64,000 nt of DNA from Butyricimonas faecalis (GCF_003991565.1 NZ_CP032819.1:4526001-4590000); one strand, 5' to 3'. Counted from the first letter of the stretch, positions 35,074-44,389 are shown. The notes: a model not told the origin generated them from the letters alone. Program-made: numbers and translations.

Positions 35074-35784
35074 ATGGAAAAAGAAGTACCTGAAAATATA
35101 TTGGCGAAAATTAGAAAGCTGCTCCGGTTAAAAGAATCCGCCATAAAAATCGGATCCGAGGGAGAAGCCCATGCAGCTGCGGAGGCTGTAAACCGGCTGC
35201 TGACATCCTATAACTTGTCATTGATGGATGTTACCCCGGAAGAACAAAAGAATATGATATCCGTGACTGAATCGGAGAAAATAACCTATCAGGACACGTA
35301 TGGGAATATTTGGAAAAGGGATTTGTTGCGGATTATATGCGAGTATAATTTTTGCCGGATTTTGTTGCATGGAGGTACGACTTACATGGTGGTAGTCGGT
35401 ACACGGGAAAATGCGGAAGTTGTGCTCTCGCTTTATAATTACTTGAGGTCTGTATTCCGCCGGTTGTCGGTAGAACGTTGCACCGAGTATGTGGCTACCC
35501 GCAGAGGGTATTACCGGACAAAGAAGTTTAAACGGAATTATATAAAATCTTATTTGTTGGGATGTTGCACCGGTTTGCGGAAACAATTTGAGAGCATTCG
35601 GAAAACAGCGGAGGAAACCGGACTGATGCTGTGTCACAACCATTTGATTGATGATTATTTTCAATCGATAGGCACAACCACCCATAAATCCAAGAACCGG
35701 AATAAAGTGAACACTTCCGCCTATTGTTCCGGGTACGATGACGGTTCAAAGATCAATTTAAACAAGCAAATCAATGGGAAATGA
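35074..35784 (+). CDS. DUF2786 domain protein
   Basis: 236 residues. The N-terminus (ILAKIRKLLRLKESAI, then EGEAHAAAEAVNRLLTSYNL) is a clear DUF2786 motif, common in phage and plasmid genes of unknown function. The central region (about 80-200) is basic and aromatic. The protein overlaps the next gene by 11 nt. Confidence 0.7.
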   Translation: MEKEVPENILAKIRKLLRLKESAIKIGSEGEAHAAAEAVNRLLTSYNLSLMDVTPEEQKNMISVTESEKITYQDTYGNIWKRDLLRIICEYNFCRILLHGGTTYMVVVGTRENAEVVLSLYNYLRSVFRRLSVERCTEYVATRRGYYRTKKFKRNYIKSYLLGCCTGLRKQFESIRKTAEETGLMLCHNHLIDDYFQSIGTTTHKSKNRNKVNTSAYCSGYDDGSKINLNKQINGK

Positions 35785-36004
35785 TCTTTATCAAATAGGC
35801 TTACCGGTGGCCTCTTTAAGTACAGTCCTTATGAATTGGACTTGCTTTAACCGACCGGAGAAATTGCTGATCAGCCCGGCCAAGAAAGATGATTGGGCGG
35901 TGGTTGAACTCCGGAACCCGGAGCTGGCCGCAGCTATCATCAAGGATGTGCCGGAGGCAATGGTAAAAGTAGTACAACAACCTGTAAAAGTCGTGCAAAT
36001 ATGA
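35774..36004 (+). CDS. Hypothetical phage protein
   Basis: 76 residues starting inside the end of the DUF2786 gene, with a stop that overlaps the next start by 4 nt. Valine-rich C-terminus (VKVVQQPVKVVQI). No family is recognised. Confidence 0.5.
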   Translation: MGNDLYQIGLPVASLSTVLMNWTCFNRPEKLLISPAKKDDWAVVELRNPELAAAIIKDVPEAMVKVVQQPVKVVQI

Positions 36005-36270
36005 AAGCGTTATCAGCATTAAGACAGGTATTCAGCCTGAAAAAGAACGAGGAACTCGGCAGAAAGTTCTCTCCCGAAGAATTGAAACGTATTGTCGATG
36101 CCATGAAAGAGTATGCGGCATCCAAGCTGCAGGAGCAGCGAGCCATTTGTCAGCGTGAATTTGAGTTGGCCTATGACTCCGGCGAAAGTAATTTGGGGAC
36201 GAACCCGGCCATTACCGAATTGTACGTTCTGCAATCCCTAAAAGAGAGTGAAACCCCTGAACTTGATTGA
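36001..36270 (+). CDS. Hypothetical phage protein
   Basis: 89 residues, mostly helical, with a FSPEELKRIVDAMKEYAASK helix near residues 23-42. The tight overlap (ATGA) with the previous gene marks an operon. No family is recognised. Confidence 0.5.
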   Translation: MKALSALRQVFSLKKNEELGRKFSPEELKRIVDAMKEYAASKLQEQRAICQREFELAYDSGESNLGTNPAITELYVLQSLKESETPELD

Positions 36271-36272
36271 TT

Positions 36273-36695
36273 ATGGCAAAGACAAACAGTTATTCACGTT
36301 TTTGGACGCTGCTGGCGAAAATGCCCTGTTCTGACAGGGACGGTTTAAAGCTGCAGCTTGTATCCAGCTTTACGAATGGGCGGACGGACTCACTGAGAGA
36401 AATGACTTTGAGTGAATATAACTCGATGATACGGGAGATGGAGAAGCAGACCGGATCCAGCCGTCCGGTCAGTTACGAGGTTCTGAAAAAGAAACGCTCT
36501 GCCGTTCTCCACCAAATGCAGTTGATGGGTATTGATACGGCAAATTGGGCGGCGGTGGATAACTTTTGTTTGGGCGTTCGTATCGCAGGAAAGAAATTCA
36601 GGGAGTTGTCCGCTGATGATTTGGATGCGGTATTGCTCCGGATCCGCTCCATCCGGCAAAAGGATATGCAGAAAGCAAAGAAAGAACTCAATTAA
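36273..36695 (+). CDS. Mu gp16-like protein (DUF1018-type)
   Basis: 140 residues from ATG 36273. The pattern ends with a helical domain (VDNFCLGVRIAGKKFRELSA) like the gp16 family of Mu relatives (DUF1018), which sits in the same early region. The exact role is unknown. The assignment is from pattern and position. Confidence 0.55.
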   Translation: MAKTNSYSRFWTLLAKMPCSDRDGLKLQLVSSFTNGRTDSLREMTLSEYNSMIREMEKQTGSSRPVSYEVLKKKRSAVLHQMQLMGIDTANWAAVDNFCLGVRIAGKKFRELSADDLDAVLLRIRSIRQKDMQKAKKELN

Positions 36696-36726
36696 CTTAT
36701 TTATAAACCATTTAAAATGTGATATT

Positions 36727-37395
36727 ATGGCACAGATTGAAGAAAAGCAGACTGTTGAAATGACGGCAGAGGAAAAGGCTCAATTCGAGGCTTTCCGTAA
36801 AGAAAAGGCCAAAAAAGAGGCTCAGGAAAAGGCGAAAGCCGAACGTGAAACGTACCGCCAAATGGTGGATGATGAAGTGAACAGCGCAATCCCGGTACTC
36901 CTCTCCTTGAGTGAGGATATCAAGGAAACCAAAAAGACGGTGCTGGAGAACTTTAAGAGTATCCTTGACATGAAATGCGAGGTTCTGAAAGTCGTAAAGG
37001 ATGACCAGCGCAGCCATACCTTTACCAATTCGGAGGGAACCAAGCGCATCACTCTCGGAGTGTACGTGACGGACGGCTACCGTGACACGGTGGAGGACGG
37101 CATCGTGATCGTGAAAGAATACATCGAGAGCCTCGCCGACAATGCTAAAACGAAATCACTCGTGAGCATGGTTTTGAAGTTGCTGGCACGTGATGCCAAA
37201 GGCACGTTAAAAGCCAGTCGTATCGTCCAGCTTCGCAAAATTGCAGAGGAAAGCAACAATGACCGTTTCATGGAGGGTGTCCGCATCATTGAGGAGGCAT
37301 ACCAGCCAGCGATCAGCAAACAGTTTGTGAGAGCGGAAATGAAGAACGGGGACGGTATGTGGGTGACCATTCCTCTGGGTATGACAGAAGCATAA
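36727..37395 (+). CDS. DUF3164 family phage protein
   Basis: 222 residues; the true start is ATG 36727, because the longer open frame reads back through the previous gene. A Lys/Glu/Ala-rich coiled coil (about 15-45) is followed by the conserved DUF3164 body, including GTKRITLGVYVTDGYRDTVE and a C-terminal MKNGDGMWVTIPL. DUF3164 is a steady member of Mu-like early regions. Confidence 0.72.
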   Translation: MAQIEEKQTVEMTAEEKAQFEAFRKEKAKKEAQEKAKAERETYRQMVDDEVNSAIPVLLSLSEDIKETKKTVLENFKSILDMKCEVLKVVKDDQRSHTFTNSEGTKRITLGVYVTDGYRDTVEDGIVIVKEYIESLADNAKTKSLVSMVLKLLARDAKGTLKASRIVQLRKIAEESNNDRFMEGVRIIEEAYQPAISKQFVRAEMKNGDGMWVTIPLGMTEA

Positions 37396-37407
37396 GGAGG
37401 GACGGTC

Positions 37408-37692
37408 ATGATATACAAAGTTCAATTCCAAATCCACCGCAGAGGTTACCGCAAGCTCCGGCTTGAGGGTTTGTACGTGCCGGAAACGGGTGTCGAGATG
37501 TCGGTTCCTGAAATGAAACGTGACGTTACCGAGTTCATCAAACGCCAGCTTTCCAGCCGGAACAAGGAATTTGAGAATTTTCAGGTGGAACTGACGGTTT
37601 TCAAAAAGCTCAAAACCGATTTCATGTATCACCCGAAATCAAGTGAAGAATTAACCGTAATAAAGGAGGAATCAGATGGAACAGACGAATAA
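37408..37692 (+). CDS. Hypothetical phage protein
   Basis: 94 residues; a beta-rich first half (IYKVQFQIHRRGYRKLRLEG) and a helical second half. It overlaps the zinc-finger gene by 17 nt. No family is recognised. Confidence 0.5.
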   Translation: MIYKVQFQIHRRGYRKLRLEGLYVPETGVEMSVPEMKRDVTEFIKRQLSSRNKEFENFQVELTVFKKLKTDFMYHPKSSEELTVIKEESDGTDE

Positions 37693-37918
37693 TGCGAAAG
37701 CCCGGTATATTCCCACCCGTGTGGCTGTATGCAAGCGTTGCGAGGGAAAAGGCGTTGTATTCGAGTACAGCGATGAGAACAGGACAAAGGTATCCGGATC
37801 CTGCCAATGTCCGACCTGCCTCGGATCCGGCAGAGTGAAAGTGACCAGCTCGGTGATAACCACTATAAAGCCGTTCGTTCCGGGTAAGGATGACAAAGAG
37901 GGTATGCTTGCAATGTAA
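37676..37918 (+). CDS. Small DnaJ-type zinc-finger protein 2
   Basis: 80 residues with CKRCEGKG and CPTCLGSG plus an extra Cys (SGSCQC). It has the same architecture as the protein at 34838, so the phage keeps two such modules. It is the last gene of the early operon, before a terminator. Confidence 0.6.
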   Translation: MEQTNNAKARYIPTRVAVCKRCEGKGVVFEYSDENRTKVSGSCQCPTCLGSGRVKVTSSVITTIKPFVPGKDDKEGMLAM

Positions 37919-37938
37919 AAGCCCTTTAATCAATAATA

Positions 37939-37976
37939 AAAGTCCGCTGAAATCCTAATTTTCAGCAGACTTTTTT
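37939..37976 (+). terminator. Intrinsic terminator of the early operon
   Basis: AAAGTCCGCTGAAA pairs with TTTTCAGCAGACTTTTTT (one bulge), ending in a T6 run. Confidence 0.82.
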
Positions 37977-38005
37977 CGTACTATGGTGCAAATAATGTAC
38001 CTTTG
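37973..38005 (+). promoter_or_regulatory. Promoter of the 38026 gene
   Basis: TACCTTTG at 37998-38005 is an exact -7 box; TTTC at 37973-37976, 21 nt upstream, is a near-match -33 box. The start point would be near 38012, leaving a 14-nt leader. Confidence 0.55.
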
Positions 38006-38025
38006 TATTAAGTAATCAAATCAAT

Positions 38026-38373
38026 ATGCAGGAGCAGCTCGTAATACCGTTTTTTTGCCCGGAAATAGAGAAAGCCGGTAACCGCCGCAGAACACGCACG
38101 GTTGCCTCCTCCGATGCTGCCATCACCTCCCGCCGTGACCGCCTCGAAAAGCGGAACCGCATCATGACCGCCCGTTATTACTATTGGACTGAGATCAAAC
38201 GCCGCCGCTTCGATGACGTGCTGAGAATCCTTTCCGATAACGAGTTCTTTGTCGAAGAGCGAACCATCAGCAACACGCTGGTGGAACAGGATGATTTTTA
38301 CAATGAACTCCTGCGTTCCAAAGCATCCACCCGCAAGCTCAAAGCGATGTTTCCCGGCTTTGATTGGAACTAA
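38026..38373 (+). CDS. Phage regulatory-type protein, possible late activator
   Basis: 115 residues, strongly basic N-terminal half. The segment RRRFDDVLRILSDNEFFVEE, then RTISNTLVEQDDFYNELL, could be a helix-turn-helix. It has its own promoter and lies exactly at the border between the early operon and the inverted head module, where Mu keeps its late regulators. The activator role is a positional guess. Confidence 0.45.
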   Translation: MQEQLVIPFFCPEIEKAGNRRRTRTVASSDAAITSRRDRLEKRNRIMTARYYYWTEIKRRRFDDVLRILSDNEFFVEERTISNTLVEQDDFYNELLRSKASTRKLKAMFPGFDWN

Positions 38374-38801
38374 TCCATAAACTCGGTTTCATAAATCACG
38401 TTATAGACTTTCAGACCGTCCGCTCTTTTTTCCGGCGCACCCCGGAGGCGGCGCATCGGGTTGAAAAGGTTCCCCCCGTTCCACCATTGCAAAGCCTCGT
38501 GTATCTTATCCAACGTGTCCATGCAGGAGAGAGCGTGTTCCCTGACAAGTTTAGGGGCTGCCGCATTTGTACTCCCTCCGGCTTGAAAGGCCACCCTGAG
38601 TTGTATTTGCGCCTTTATCTTTTGCCGTCCACCCATGTGGGTTTCGCAGGACGGGTAAGATATATCTATCAGGCAGCACGGGAAAGCCACAGCAGGCCGC
38701 TCTCCCGTGTTAAGTTGTCCCTCCTCGGCATCTATCCACCGGAGCCCGGGTACTTCTGTTTTCAGCCGGTCACAAACGGCAATAAAAATTTCTTTGTTCA
38801 T
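38370..38801 (-). CDS. Tail completion / head-tail joining protein candidate
   Basis: 143 residues. FPCCLIDISYPSCETHMGG and IQLRVAF suggest a tail-terminator-type alpha/beta fold (Mu gp37-like position). It is the last gene of the leftward head module, converging on the 38026 gene with a 4-nt overlap. Confidence 0.5.
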   Translation of the reverse strand: MNKEIFIAVCDRLKTEVPGLRWIDAEEGQLNTGERPAVAFPCCLIDISYPSCETHMGGRQKIKAQIQLRVAFQAGGSTNAAAPKLVREHALSCMDTLDKIHEALQWWNGGNLFNPMRRLRGAPEKRADGLKVYNVIYETEFMD

Positions 38802-38803
38802 AG

Positions 38804-39280
38804 CTATTCATTGTTAAGTGAGTCAATATATCCCTCTATCCGTGCGTGTATCTGCTCGTTCAATTCTTCGGAATCTCCCATGAATTCACGTTTCGGGATG
38901 TTAGTTTTCCGGGTGTGCGCCTTGACCGGTACATCTTTCCGTTTTGTTTTCCGGGTGTGTGCCGGTACGGGTACTATACCTTTGAATCCCTCGTTGTGTA
39001 CCTGAGCGTAATCTACCTTTTCATTCCCTGCAGAGATAACCACCCGCTGGGGAGTTATCACCGCCGGTCTGATACTGTTCACCAGCGCACCGGAGTCAAT
39101 CAGCAGGGAACCGGTTGTTTTCGGTACTTTTGCCGGAGTCCACGGGTTCCCGTCAAATGCTTTCTTCTTGAAAGCTGATTTATAGTATTCCGTGGCCGTT
39201 TCCGCCACGATTTCTGCCGCATCGGAGATTATCTCCTCCGGGAGCGATTGCAGATAATTATTTAATTCTTTGATATTCAT
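38804..39280 (-). CDS. Virion morphogenesis protein (Mu gpG-like)
   Basis: 158 residues from ATG 39280. The pattern FKKKAFDGNPWTPAKVP, then TGSLLIDSGALVNSI and YAQVHNEG, is the signature of the phage virion morphogenesis/gpG family. Odd feature: the basic phrase VPAHTRKTKRKDVPVKAHTRKT, with a duplicated AHTRKT. Confidence 0.78.
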   Translation of the reverse strand: MNIKELNNYLQSLPEEIISDAAEIVAETATEYYKSAFKKKAFDGNPWTPAKVPKTTGSLLIDSGALVNSIRPAVITPQRVVISAGNEKVDYAQVHNEGFKGIVPVPAHTRKTKRKDVPVKAHTRKTNIPKREFMGDSEELNEQIHARIEGYIDSLNNE

Positions 39281-39417
39281 ATTGAAATAATTTTGTATAT
39301 TTGCTTCCGTAAGCATATCGCTCCGGGGATGAATCGAATATGCCAACACCTGACGGATGACGGGGGCATCAAAAAGTCCGGGCTTTATACGGCGGAGCGG
39401 GATGTTAATCCGTATAT

Positions 39418-39446
39418 AAAAGGAGGTTCTCAGAGCCTCCTTTTAC
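39418..39446. terminator. Intrinsic terminator after the portal fusion gene
   Basis: AAAAGGAGG and CCTCCTTTT form a stem with loop TTCTCAGAG. Read on the minus strand it ends the portal-MuF transcript, with TTTTATAT following. It could uncouple the two last genes of the module. Confidence 0.65.
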
Positions 39447-41977
39447 TTTTTGATAAGCAGCCCACGGCGATATCTCCATCGTGGATCTATCTTTCTGCTC
39501 CTGCGGCCTTTCACCTTGATGTTGGCGTTTTGTTCTATCTCGAACCATGTCGTGACCTGATAGAGCGTTCCGTTCTTGACCTCGCAAACCACGTTAATCA
39601 CCTTATCCTCGTAAAACTTGATAAAGTTCAGGTTGTCGAACTTCTTTTGATAGTCGTTTATCCATACCTCGTCCGGGTTTTTAAGCACGTCCGGGATGCA
39701 CTCCACGAGAGGAACACGAGCCTCCTCGTATTTCTTTGTGGTGTGGCGTTTGAACACCTCCTCCGTAAGTTGCACCTTCCGGCCTTTGTAGTCATCCATC
39801 ACCTGATGCGAATCCCTCCACTGGTTCGGATCCCCGGCAAACACCGGTGCTTTTTCGGTCGCTGCCGCCGCTTTCTTTCCAAAGGACTCCAGCCCGTAAT
39901 CATTATAATGCAGGTCACCCAGCAAGGAGGCGGCTTTATCGGGAAACTTGCGGATATAATGCTGGTTCTTGGAAAACACCTCAGCCGTTTCTCCCCGGTT
40001 TGAATCCCAGCCCTGAGCCTCGTTCATTTTCCATTCACTCGTACCGAGGTATTCATCGACAATGGCACGCATGGCGTTGATGTCTATACCCTCTACCTCG
40101 TGTTTCATGAGCGGAACCACCCGGCAACGGCATTTCCAGCCATTGGGCGGGAATATCTTTTTCCACCGTGGATCATTGGCCGGTAATATCACCCCGTCCA
40201 GCTTCCGGTGTTCCTCCCTTACCTTTTCATCCCCGGCAGTGACATATTTCCAATAAGGGAACATTTTCGTTTTTCCCATGAGCCGGTGGTAATTGCTGGC
40301 GGACTCCGCCGTTAGTACCGCCGTTTCGTATTCCGTCTTTTGCCACGTTTTATTGAACGTGCCACATATCTGCTCTGCTTTTTTGGAGAACTCCTGAAAA
40401 TTACCGCTCTCCCTGAACGCCTTGTTCAGCTCCTGAATTTCCGCCAGCGTCTTACCGGCGGAGAAATGAAACAGGTTCATCTCCAAAGCGGTGATAAAAG
40501 CGTCATCCTGCAGGCCGTATGCGAATCTTACATCCGCATGGTTCATTGAACGTTTGAACGCACTTTGAACACCGCTCAAAAAGTCGGTAGCAATAAAGGA
40601 GAACAACTCCGCATCGAACTTCCCGGTTTCGCCGTTTGCAATCCTTGCGGCCAGCTTTTCCGACATCGGAGCGTTATCATTCAGCCTGATGGGGGCTTTT
40701 CCAATGGATGCCCCGACCTGCGGGGCTTGCACGAAAAAATCCCATAAGCGCATAAAGAAATTACGGTCTGCATTACTGATTGTGTCCTCCTCCGAATCCT
40801 CTCCTATATCGAACTGAGCGGCCTGAGAGGAGGCACGTTTTGCGACCGGCTCCCCGTCTTTAGGCACGGGAATCGAATATTTTTCATGCAGGTAGCTCTG
40901 CGGGATATCCATGATGTCGGAGAGCTGCACCACCTCGGCAACGGAGAGCTGCTCCGCCGCTTTTGGGAAAATGAACTTTCCGCCAGCAACGGGATACCCT
41001 CTCGCCTCCAGCATGGGGAGTACCTTTTGGTTGAGGACACGCTGTACGTACCGGAGGTCAGATTTATTCTTTCCCTCCTCTACCTCCTTGTGAACCTCAC
41101 CCAATGAACGTGCGCCTTTCTCTCCCTGTACGGTGGTCATGGTTTGTCCGAGGATAGTGATCAGCATCTCCTCGTTGTTGGCCTGCCGGAATTCGTTGTA
41201 CGAGGATCCTGAACCCGTTCCGCCCTCTTTGGTTTCCACATCCGCCTCTTTTGGGATGACCACATACGGTGCGGATCCGGCTTTATCGAAAGCCTCCTCC
41301 AGCAGCTTGCGGCTCTCCGGATCATACGTGTTGTATTTACCGATGCGCTGGGGCATCCCGAAAAGTTCGATCCATTGTGACCAATCCCCAAAGCCTCCAC
41401 GTTTGTAGATGGCATAGGGAGCCGCCTTGAGTAACAAACCGAAATCCCGGTCTTTGCCGAGAATGAGCAGCTGTGAATCTCCCTCGTATGGTATGCCTAT
41501 TTCGTCCGTGTCCTGCCGGAGGATTGTGCGGTTTTTCAGGTTGATATGCTTTGCCGGAATCGGTTCCACGTTGAAACCGTCATTAAAGGTCATTTCAATG
41601 CCTGAACGCCCGTATATTTTCTTTTTCAGGATTTCAGTCAGCAGATCCTCCCATGCGGTGGTGTCCATCAGGTCTGCGATCTCCTCCACTTCCTCCCCAG
41701 CCGCATTTTGGAAAGTAAGCTCCGAGTTCGTGACCGCATCGATACGCTTTTGAACGGCATCGCTCAAAACGCCGTCAATCATGATATCATCAAGCAGGTC
41801 ATAAAGCTGCTTTGTTCGTCCATTGTCTGCAGAGGAGAGAGCCGTCCGCCAATTCCCCACGTCATACACTTTCCGCTGGGGAGCCTTGACTACGATCTGA
41901 TGGATGACCAGCTGCTCCTTTGATTTTGCCCCGGTATTTGTCGTGGCCGTCTTTTTTTTCTTGTTCGCCATAGTCAT
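39443..41977 (-). CDS. Portal (DUF935) - MuF head protein - nuclease fusion
   Basis: 844 residues. About 20-430 is a Mu gp29-type portal (DUF935; KKIYGRSGIEMTFN, EVHKEVEEGKN). About 490-630 is a MuF minor head protein, ending in the hallmark FPPNGWKCRCRVVPL. About 705-844 looks like a phage Barnase-EndoU-ColicinE5/D-RelE-like nuclease (PBECR type): RHTTKKYEEARVPLVECIPD, LKNPDEVW, FIKFYEDKVINVVCEV and YQVTTWFEI. In Mu the portal and F are separate genes and F has no nuclease. MuF-linked toxins are known to be packaged and injected. The start may be ATG 41977 or 41971. Confidence 0.8.
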   Translation of the reverse strand: MTMANKKKKTATTNTGAKSKEQLVIHQIVVKAPQRKVYDVGNWRTALSSADNGRTKQLYDLLDDIMIDGVLSDAVQKRIDAVTNSELTFQNAAGEEVEEIADLMDTTAWEDLLTEILKKKIYGRSGIEMTFNDGFNVEPIPAKHINLKNRTILRQDTDEIGIPYEGDSQLLILGKDRDFGLLLKAAPYAIYKRGGFGDWSQWIELFGMPQRIGKYNTYDPESRKLLEEAFDKAGSAPYVVIPKEADVETKEGGTGSGSSYNEFRQANNEEMLITILGQTMTTVQGEKGARSLGEVHKEVEEGKNKSDLRYVQRVLNQKVLPMLEARGYPVAGGKFIFPKAAEQLSVAEVVQLSDIMDIPQSYLHEKYSIPVPKDGEPVAKRASSQAAQFDIGEDSEEDTISNADRNFFMRLWDFFVQAPQVGASIGKAPIRLNDNAPMSEKLAARIANGETGKFDAELFSFIATDFLSGVQSAFKRSMNHADVRFAYGLQDDAFITALEMNLFHFSAGKTLAEIQELNKAFRESGNFQEFSKKAEQICGTFNKTWQKTEYETAVLTAESASNYHRLMGKTKMFPYWKYVTAGDEKVREEHRKLDGVILPANDPRWKKIFPPNGWKCRCRVVPLMKHEVEGIDINAMRAIVDEYLGTSEWKMNEAQGWDSNRGETAEVFSKNQHYIRKFPDKAASLLGDLHYNDYGLESFGKKAAAATEKAPVFAGDPNQWRDSHQVMDDYKGRKVQLTEEVFKRHTTKKYEEARVPLVECIPDVLKNPDEVWINDYQKKFDNLNFIKFYEDKVINVVCEVKNGTLYQVTTWFEIEQNANIKVKGRRSRKIDPRWRYRRGLLIKK

Positions 41978-41980
41978 ATA

Positions 41981-42406
41981 TTAAAAATGTTGATTACGCT
42001 TGGGATTGCTCCCGTAGATATATTCACCTGCAGTATCCGGTTTCCCGTCACCGTCCTCGTCTATAATGGGGAGGTTAGGCTTAATGTCTGATTTCTGTAC
42101 TTGCCTGAGCCATGCCACGGCACGCTCGTACCTATCCTGCCGGAGCTGCAGGTCAGTACCGGCATTGCATAGGTTCACGAAATGCCACACGGCTATGTCC
42201 TTTACAAAAATGAGCAGGAGGGCGTTTCTTTGGCTCCCTGTGGCCTCGAAAATCTTTTTGCGGTCATACGCACCAAGATATCCGTATGCTTCCTGTACGG
42301 CAGCGTCTATGGCTGCCGTGAGGATTGTTTCATCCTCCCTGCTGATAGCCTCTATATTCTCTTTATAGAGGTGCGTTTCCAATTCTTTGGGTGTGATAAA
42401 TGCCAT
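41981..42406 (-). CDS. DUF1320 head protein (Mu gp36-like)
   Basis: 141 residues. The opening FITPKELETHLYKENIEAIS and the segment LLLIFVKDIAVWHFVNLC match DUF1320, a head-completion family of Mu relatives. It lies 3 nt upstream of the portal fusion gene. Confidence 0.78.
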   Translation of the reverse strand: MAFITPKELETHLYKENIEAISREDETILTAAIDAAVQEAYGYLGAYDRKKIFEATGSQRNALLLIFVKDIAVWHFVNLCNAGTDLQLRQDRYERAVAWLRQVQKSDIKPNLPIIDEDGDGKPDTAGEYIYGSNPKRNQHF

Positions 42407-42408
42407 GA

Positions 42409-43929
42409 TTAAAATCTCTTTTTATTGGTTACACGTGCGCCCACGGTGTAGGATCCAGCCGAGAGCGTGCTTATCTTTTGGTTGATGATCCACACGCCAC
42501 CCTCGATGCAGTCCACGCCGTCAGCGGGTGATTTCATAGCTCGGTTGATGAGCAGGAACTGCTCCTCCAGCCTTTTCATGTGCGGATTATCCTTTTCGTC
42601 AATGTTGAGGATGAGTTGTCCTCGCCGGTTGATCGGCTCAAGGTTTCCCTCGATACGGTCAAACTTTTCCGGTTTCTTCCGGGTATCCGGTATGATCCCG
42701 ATAAATCCGAGTTGTTTTCCTTTCTCGCTAAATAGCGGAACGAACACCTGTTCGTAGAAAGGATCCTGCAGTTTGTTATTTTCGATGTAATTATATACCT
42801 GCGTTTTTTGTCCCACGTAATCCCGGAGATAATAATACCAGTTCACGTACTCCTCGTTTACCACGTGGTCAAGATAACCGGTATAAACATAGAATCGACC
42901 GTCATAATACCCGATAAGGAAACAGGCTTTGAAAGAGGTGGCCTTGTTCTTTGAGTTGGACGGAGCCGGATCCCCGTAAACAACGGCAAACTGCAGCTTT
43001 GAGAGCGGCGGGCATTTGCCCCATACCATTTCTTTGAACGTGTCACCCTCGGAGAGCGGGTTGTTCATGTATTCTTGCTGGAACGCCTTTGTGCTGATTT
43101 TGGACTGGATACGGTTAATGCGTTCCTCCGTGTTCTTTTCCGGCCAGCTGGATTTGCCATCCTTGTCCCGGATGTTCACGATATCCCAATGGTCAGCTTT
43201 ATCACCGGCACGTTTCACGCAGCAGTCAAGAGCGATCAGGTTTCCGCAGAATATCACCAGCAAATCCTCGCTGATGGATCGGGTTGGAAACAGAGCCTCC
43301 TCGAACCATTCCCATTTCTTTTTCAGGATGTCCGGGTTCCTGCAGTCCGCATCCGTATCGAAGTCATCCACGAGAGCCGTGTCCGGACGAACAGCGTCCT
43401 TTCTTGTTCCACGAGGTGACTCCAGCGCACCGATAGCCCGGAATGTTGCCCCGGTAGTGAGAGTGAATTCATCTGCCGTCCAGCTCCCGAACTCCCTCAA
43501 GTCGCCGTAATACGCCTTTAACATGGAATTGCTCTCAAAGGCTTTTTTGTACGGTTCTAATAGTCGGACTGCGTTCTCGTGACTGTTTGATATAAGCAGC
43601 ACGTTCCTTTTCTTCCCGGTCAGCACGAGGTACATCATACACATGAACACGATGGTGGATTTTGCCAGCTCACGTGACCACGAGAGAACCTCGTACCATT
43701 CCATATTCGTGGTGATGCGTTTGATTGCCTTTTTGTGGAACTTGGTAAAGGGGTACTTTGCGAACTCCGAGAAAAAGAACAGGATCCATTCGATGACGTT
43801 CGCCTCCAGCTTTTCCAGCTTCTTTTTTCGTTCCACCGGCGAGAGGTTGTCGGCGGCTTTGTCCCTTTTGAGTGAACGGTGGTATTCAGTCCACTCCTTG
43901 TATGCCTGAATATCATCTATTTTACCCAT
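42409..43929 (-). CDS. Large terminase subunit (Mu gp28-like)
   Basis: 506 residues. The ATPase half has an atypical Walker A SRELAKST near residue 85 and the Walker B-like region DTALVDDFDTDAD. The nuclease half begins VVYGDPAPSN, with the first metal-binding Asp, and has a later acidic cluster. It drives packaging of phage DNA into proheads. It overlaps the small-subunit gene by 13 nt. Confidence 0.85.
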   Translation of the reverse strand: MGKIDDIQAYKEWTEYHRSLKRDKAADNLSPVERKKKLEKLEANVIEWILFFFSEFAKYPFTKFHKKAIKRITTNMEWYEVLSWSRELAKSTIVFMCMMYLVLTGKKRNVLLISNSHENAVRLLEPYKKAFESNSMLKAYYGDLREFGSWTADEFTLTTGATFRAIGALESPRGTRKDAVRPDTALVDDFDTDADCRNPDILKKKWEWFEEALFPTRSISEDLLVIFCGNLIALDCCVKRAGDKADHWDIVNIRDKDGKSSWPEKNTEERINRIQSKISTKAFQQEYMNNPLSEGDTFKEMVWGKCPPLSKLQFAVVYGDPAPSNSKNKATSFKACFLIGYYDGRFYVYTGYLDHVVNEEYVNWYYYLRDYVGQKTQVYNYIENNKLQDPFYEQVFVPLFSEKGKQLGFIGIIPDTRKKPEKFDRIEGNLEPINRRGQLILNIDEKDNPHMKRLEEQFLLINRAMKSPADGVDCIEGGVWIINQKISTLSAGSYTVGARVTNKKRF

Positions 43930-44369
43930 TTCATTTTCTCCTTTATGTACGCATCGAAATAATCACTCAACTCCTTTGCCCTTTCGAGATCCTGCTGTCG
44001 GAGCCAATCGAGCAGCCCACGGGACACGTTGTATATATCCCTGATGGAGGCGTCCTGTTCCAATGCCTCAAGGTCAGCCGTCAGTTTGCGCCGTATATCG
44101 GCCTCCGCCGCTGAGGGATACCGTTTCCCCTCCTCTTTGCCTGCGATGGAGCGGTCGAGTTCATCCAGCTGCGTGAGCGTGGAGCTGATCCGTTCCTCCC
44201 GTGTCTGCAGGAGGTTGAGCTTTAAACCCTCCCATTCCTTAACCCATTTGTTCACCGTGACACGGGAAACACCTACCCGGTCGGCAATTTCCTGCTGGGT
44301 GATGTTCTCTTTGAGATACATCAATTTCGCCCATTCTTTCCGTTGATTTGCTTTCAGTTCTTCCGCCAT
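43917..44369 (-). CDS. Small terminase subunit (DUF1804/Mu gp27-like)
   Basis: 150 residues. The N-terminal helix-turn-helix is ITQQEIADRVGVSRVTVNKW. A central coiled coil and a C-terminal helix DLERAKELSDYFDAYIKEKM follow. It is the first gene of the leftward head operon. Confidence 0.78.
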   Translation of the reverse strand: MAEELKANQRKEWAKLMYLKENITQQEIADRVGVSRVTVNKWVKEWEGLKLNLLQTREERISSTLTQLDELDRSIAGKEEGKRYPSAAEADIRRKLTADLEALEQDASIRDIYNVSRGLLDWLRQQDLERAKELSDYFDAYIKEKMKWVK

Positions 44370-44389
44370 AATTGTATCATTTTATAGCC

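Noticed and set aside
36532..36726. N-terminal extension of the DUF3164 gene
   Set aside because: It reads back through the previous gene in another frame; ATG 36727 starts the conserved protein.
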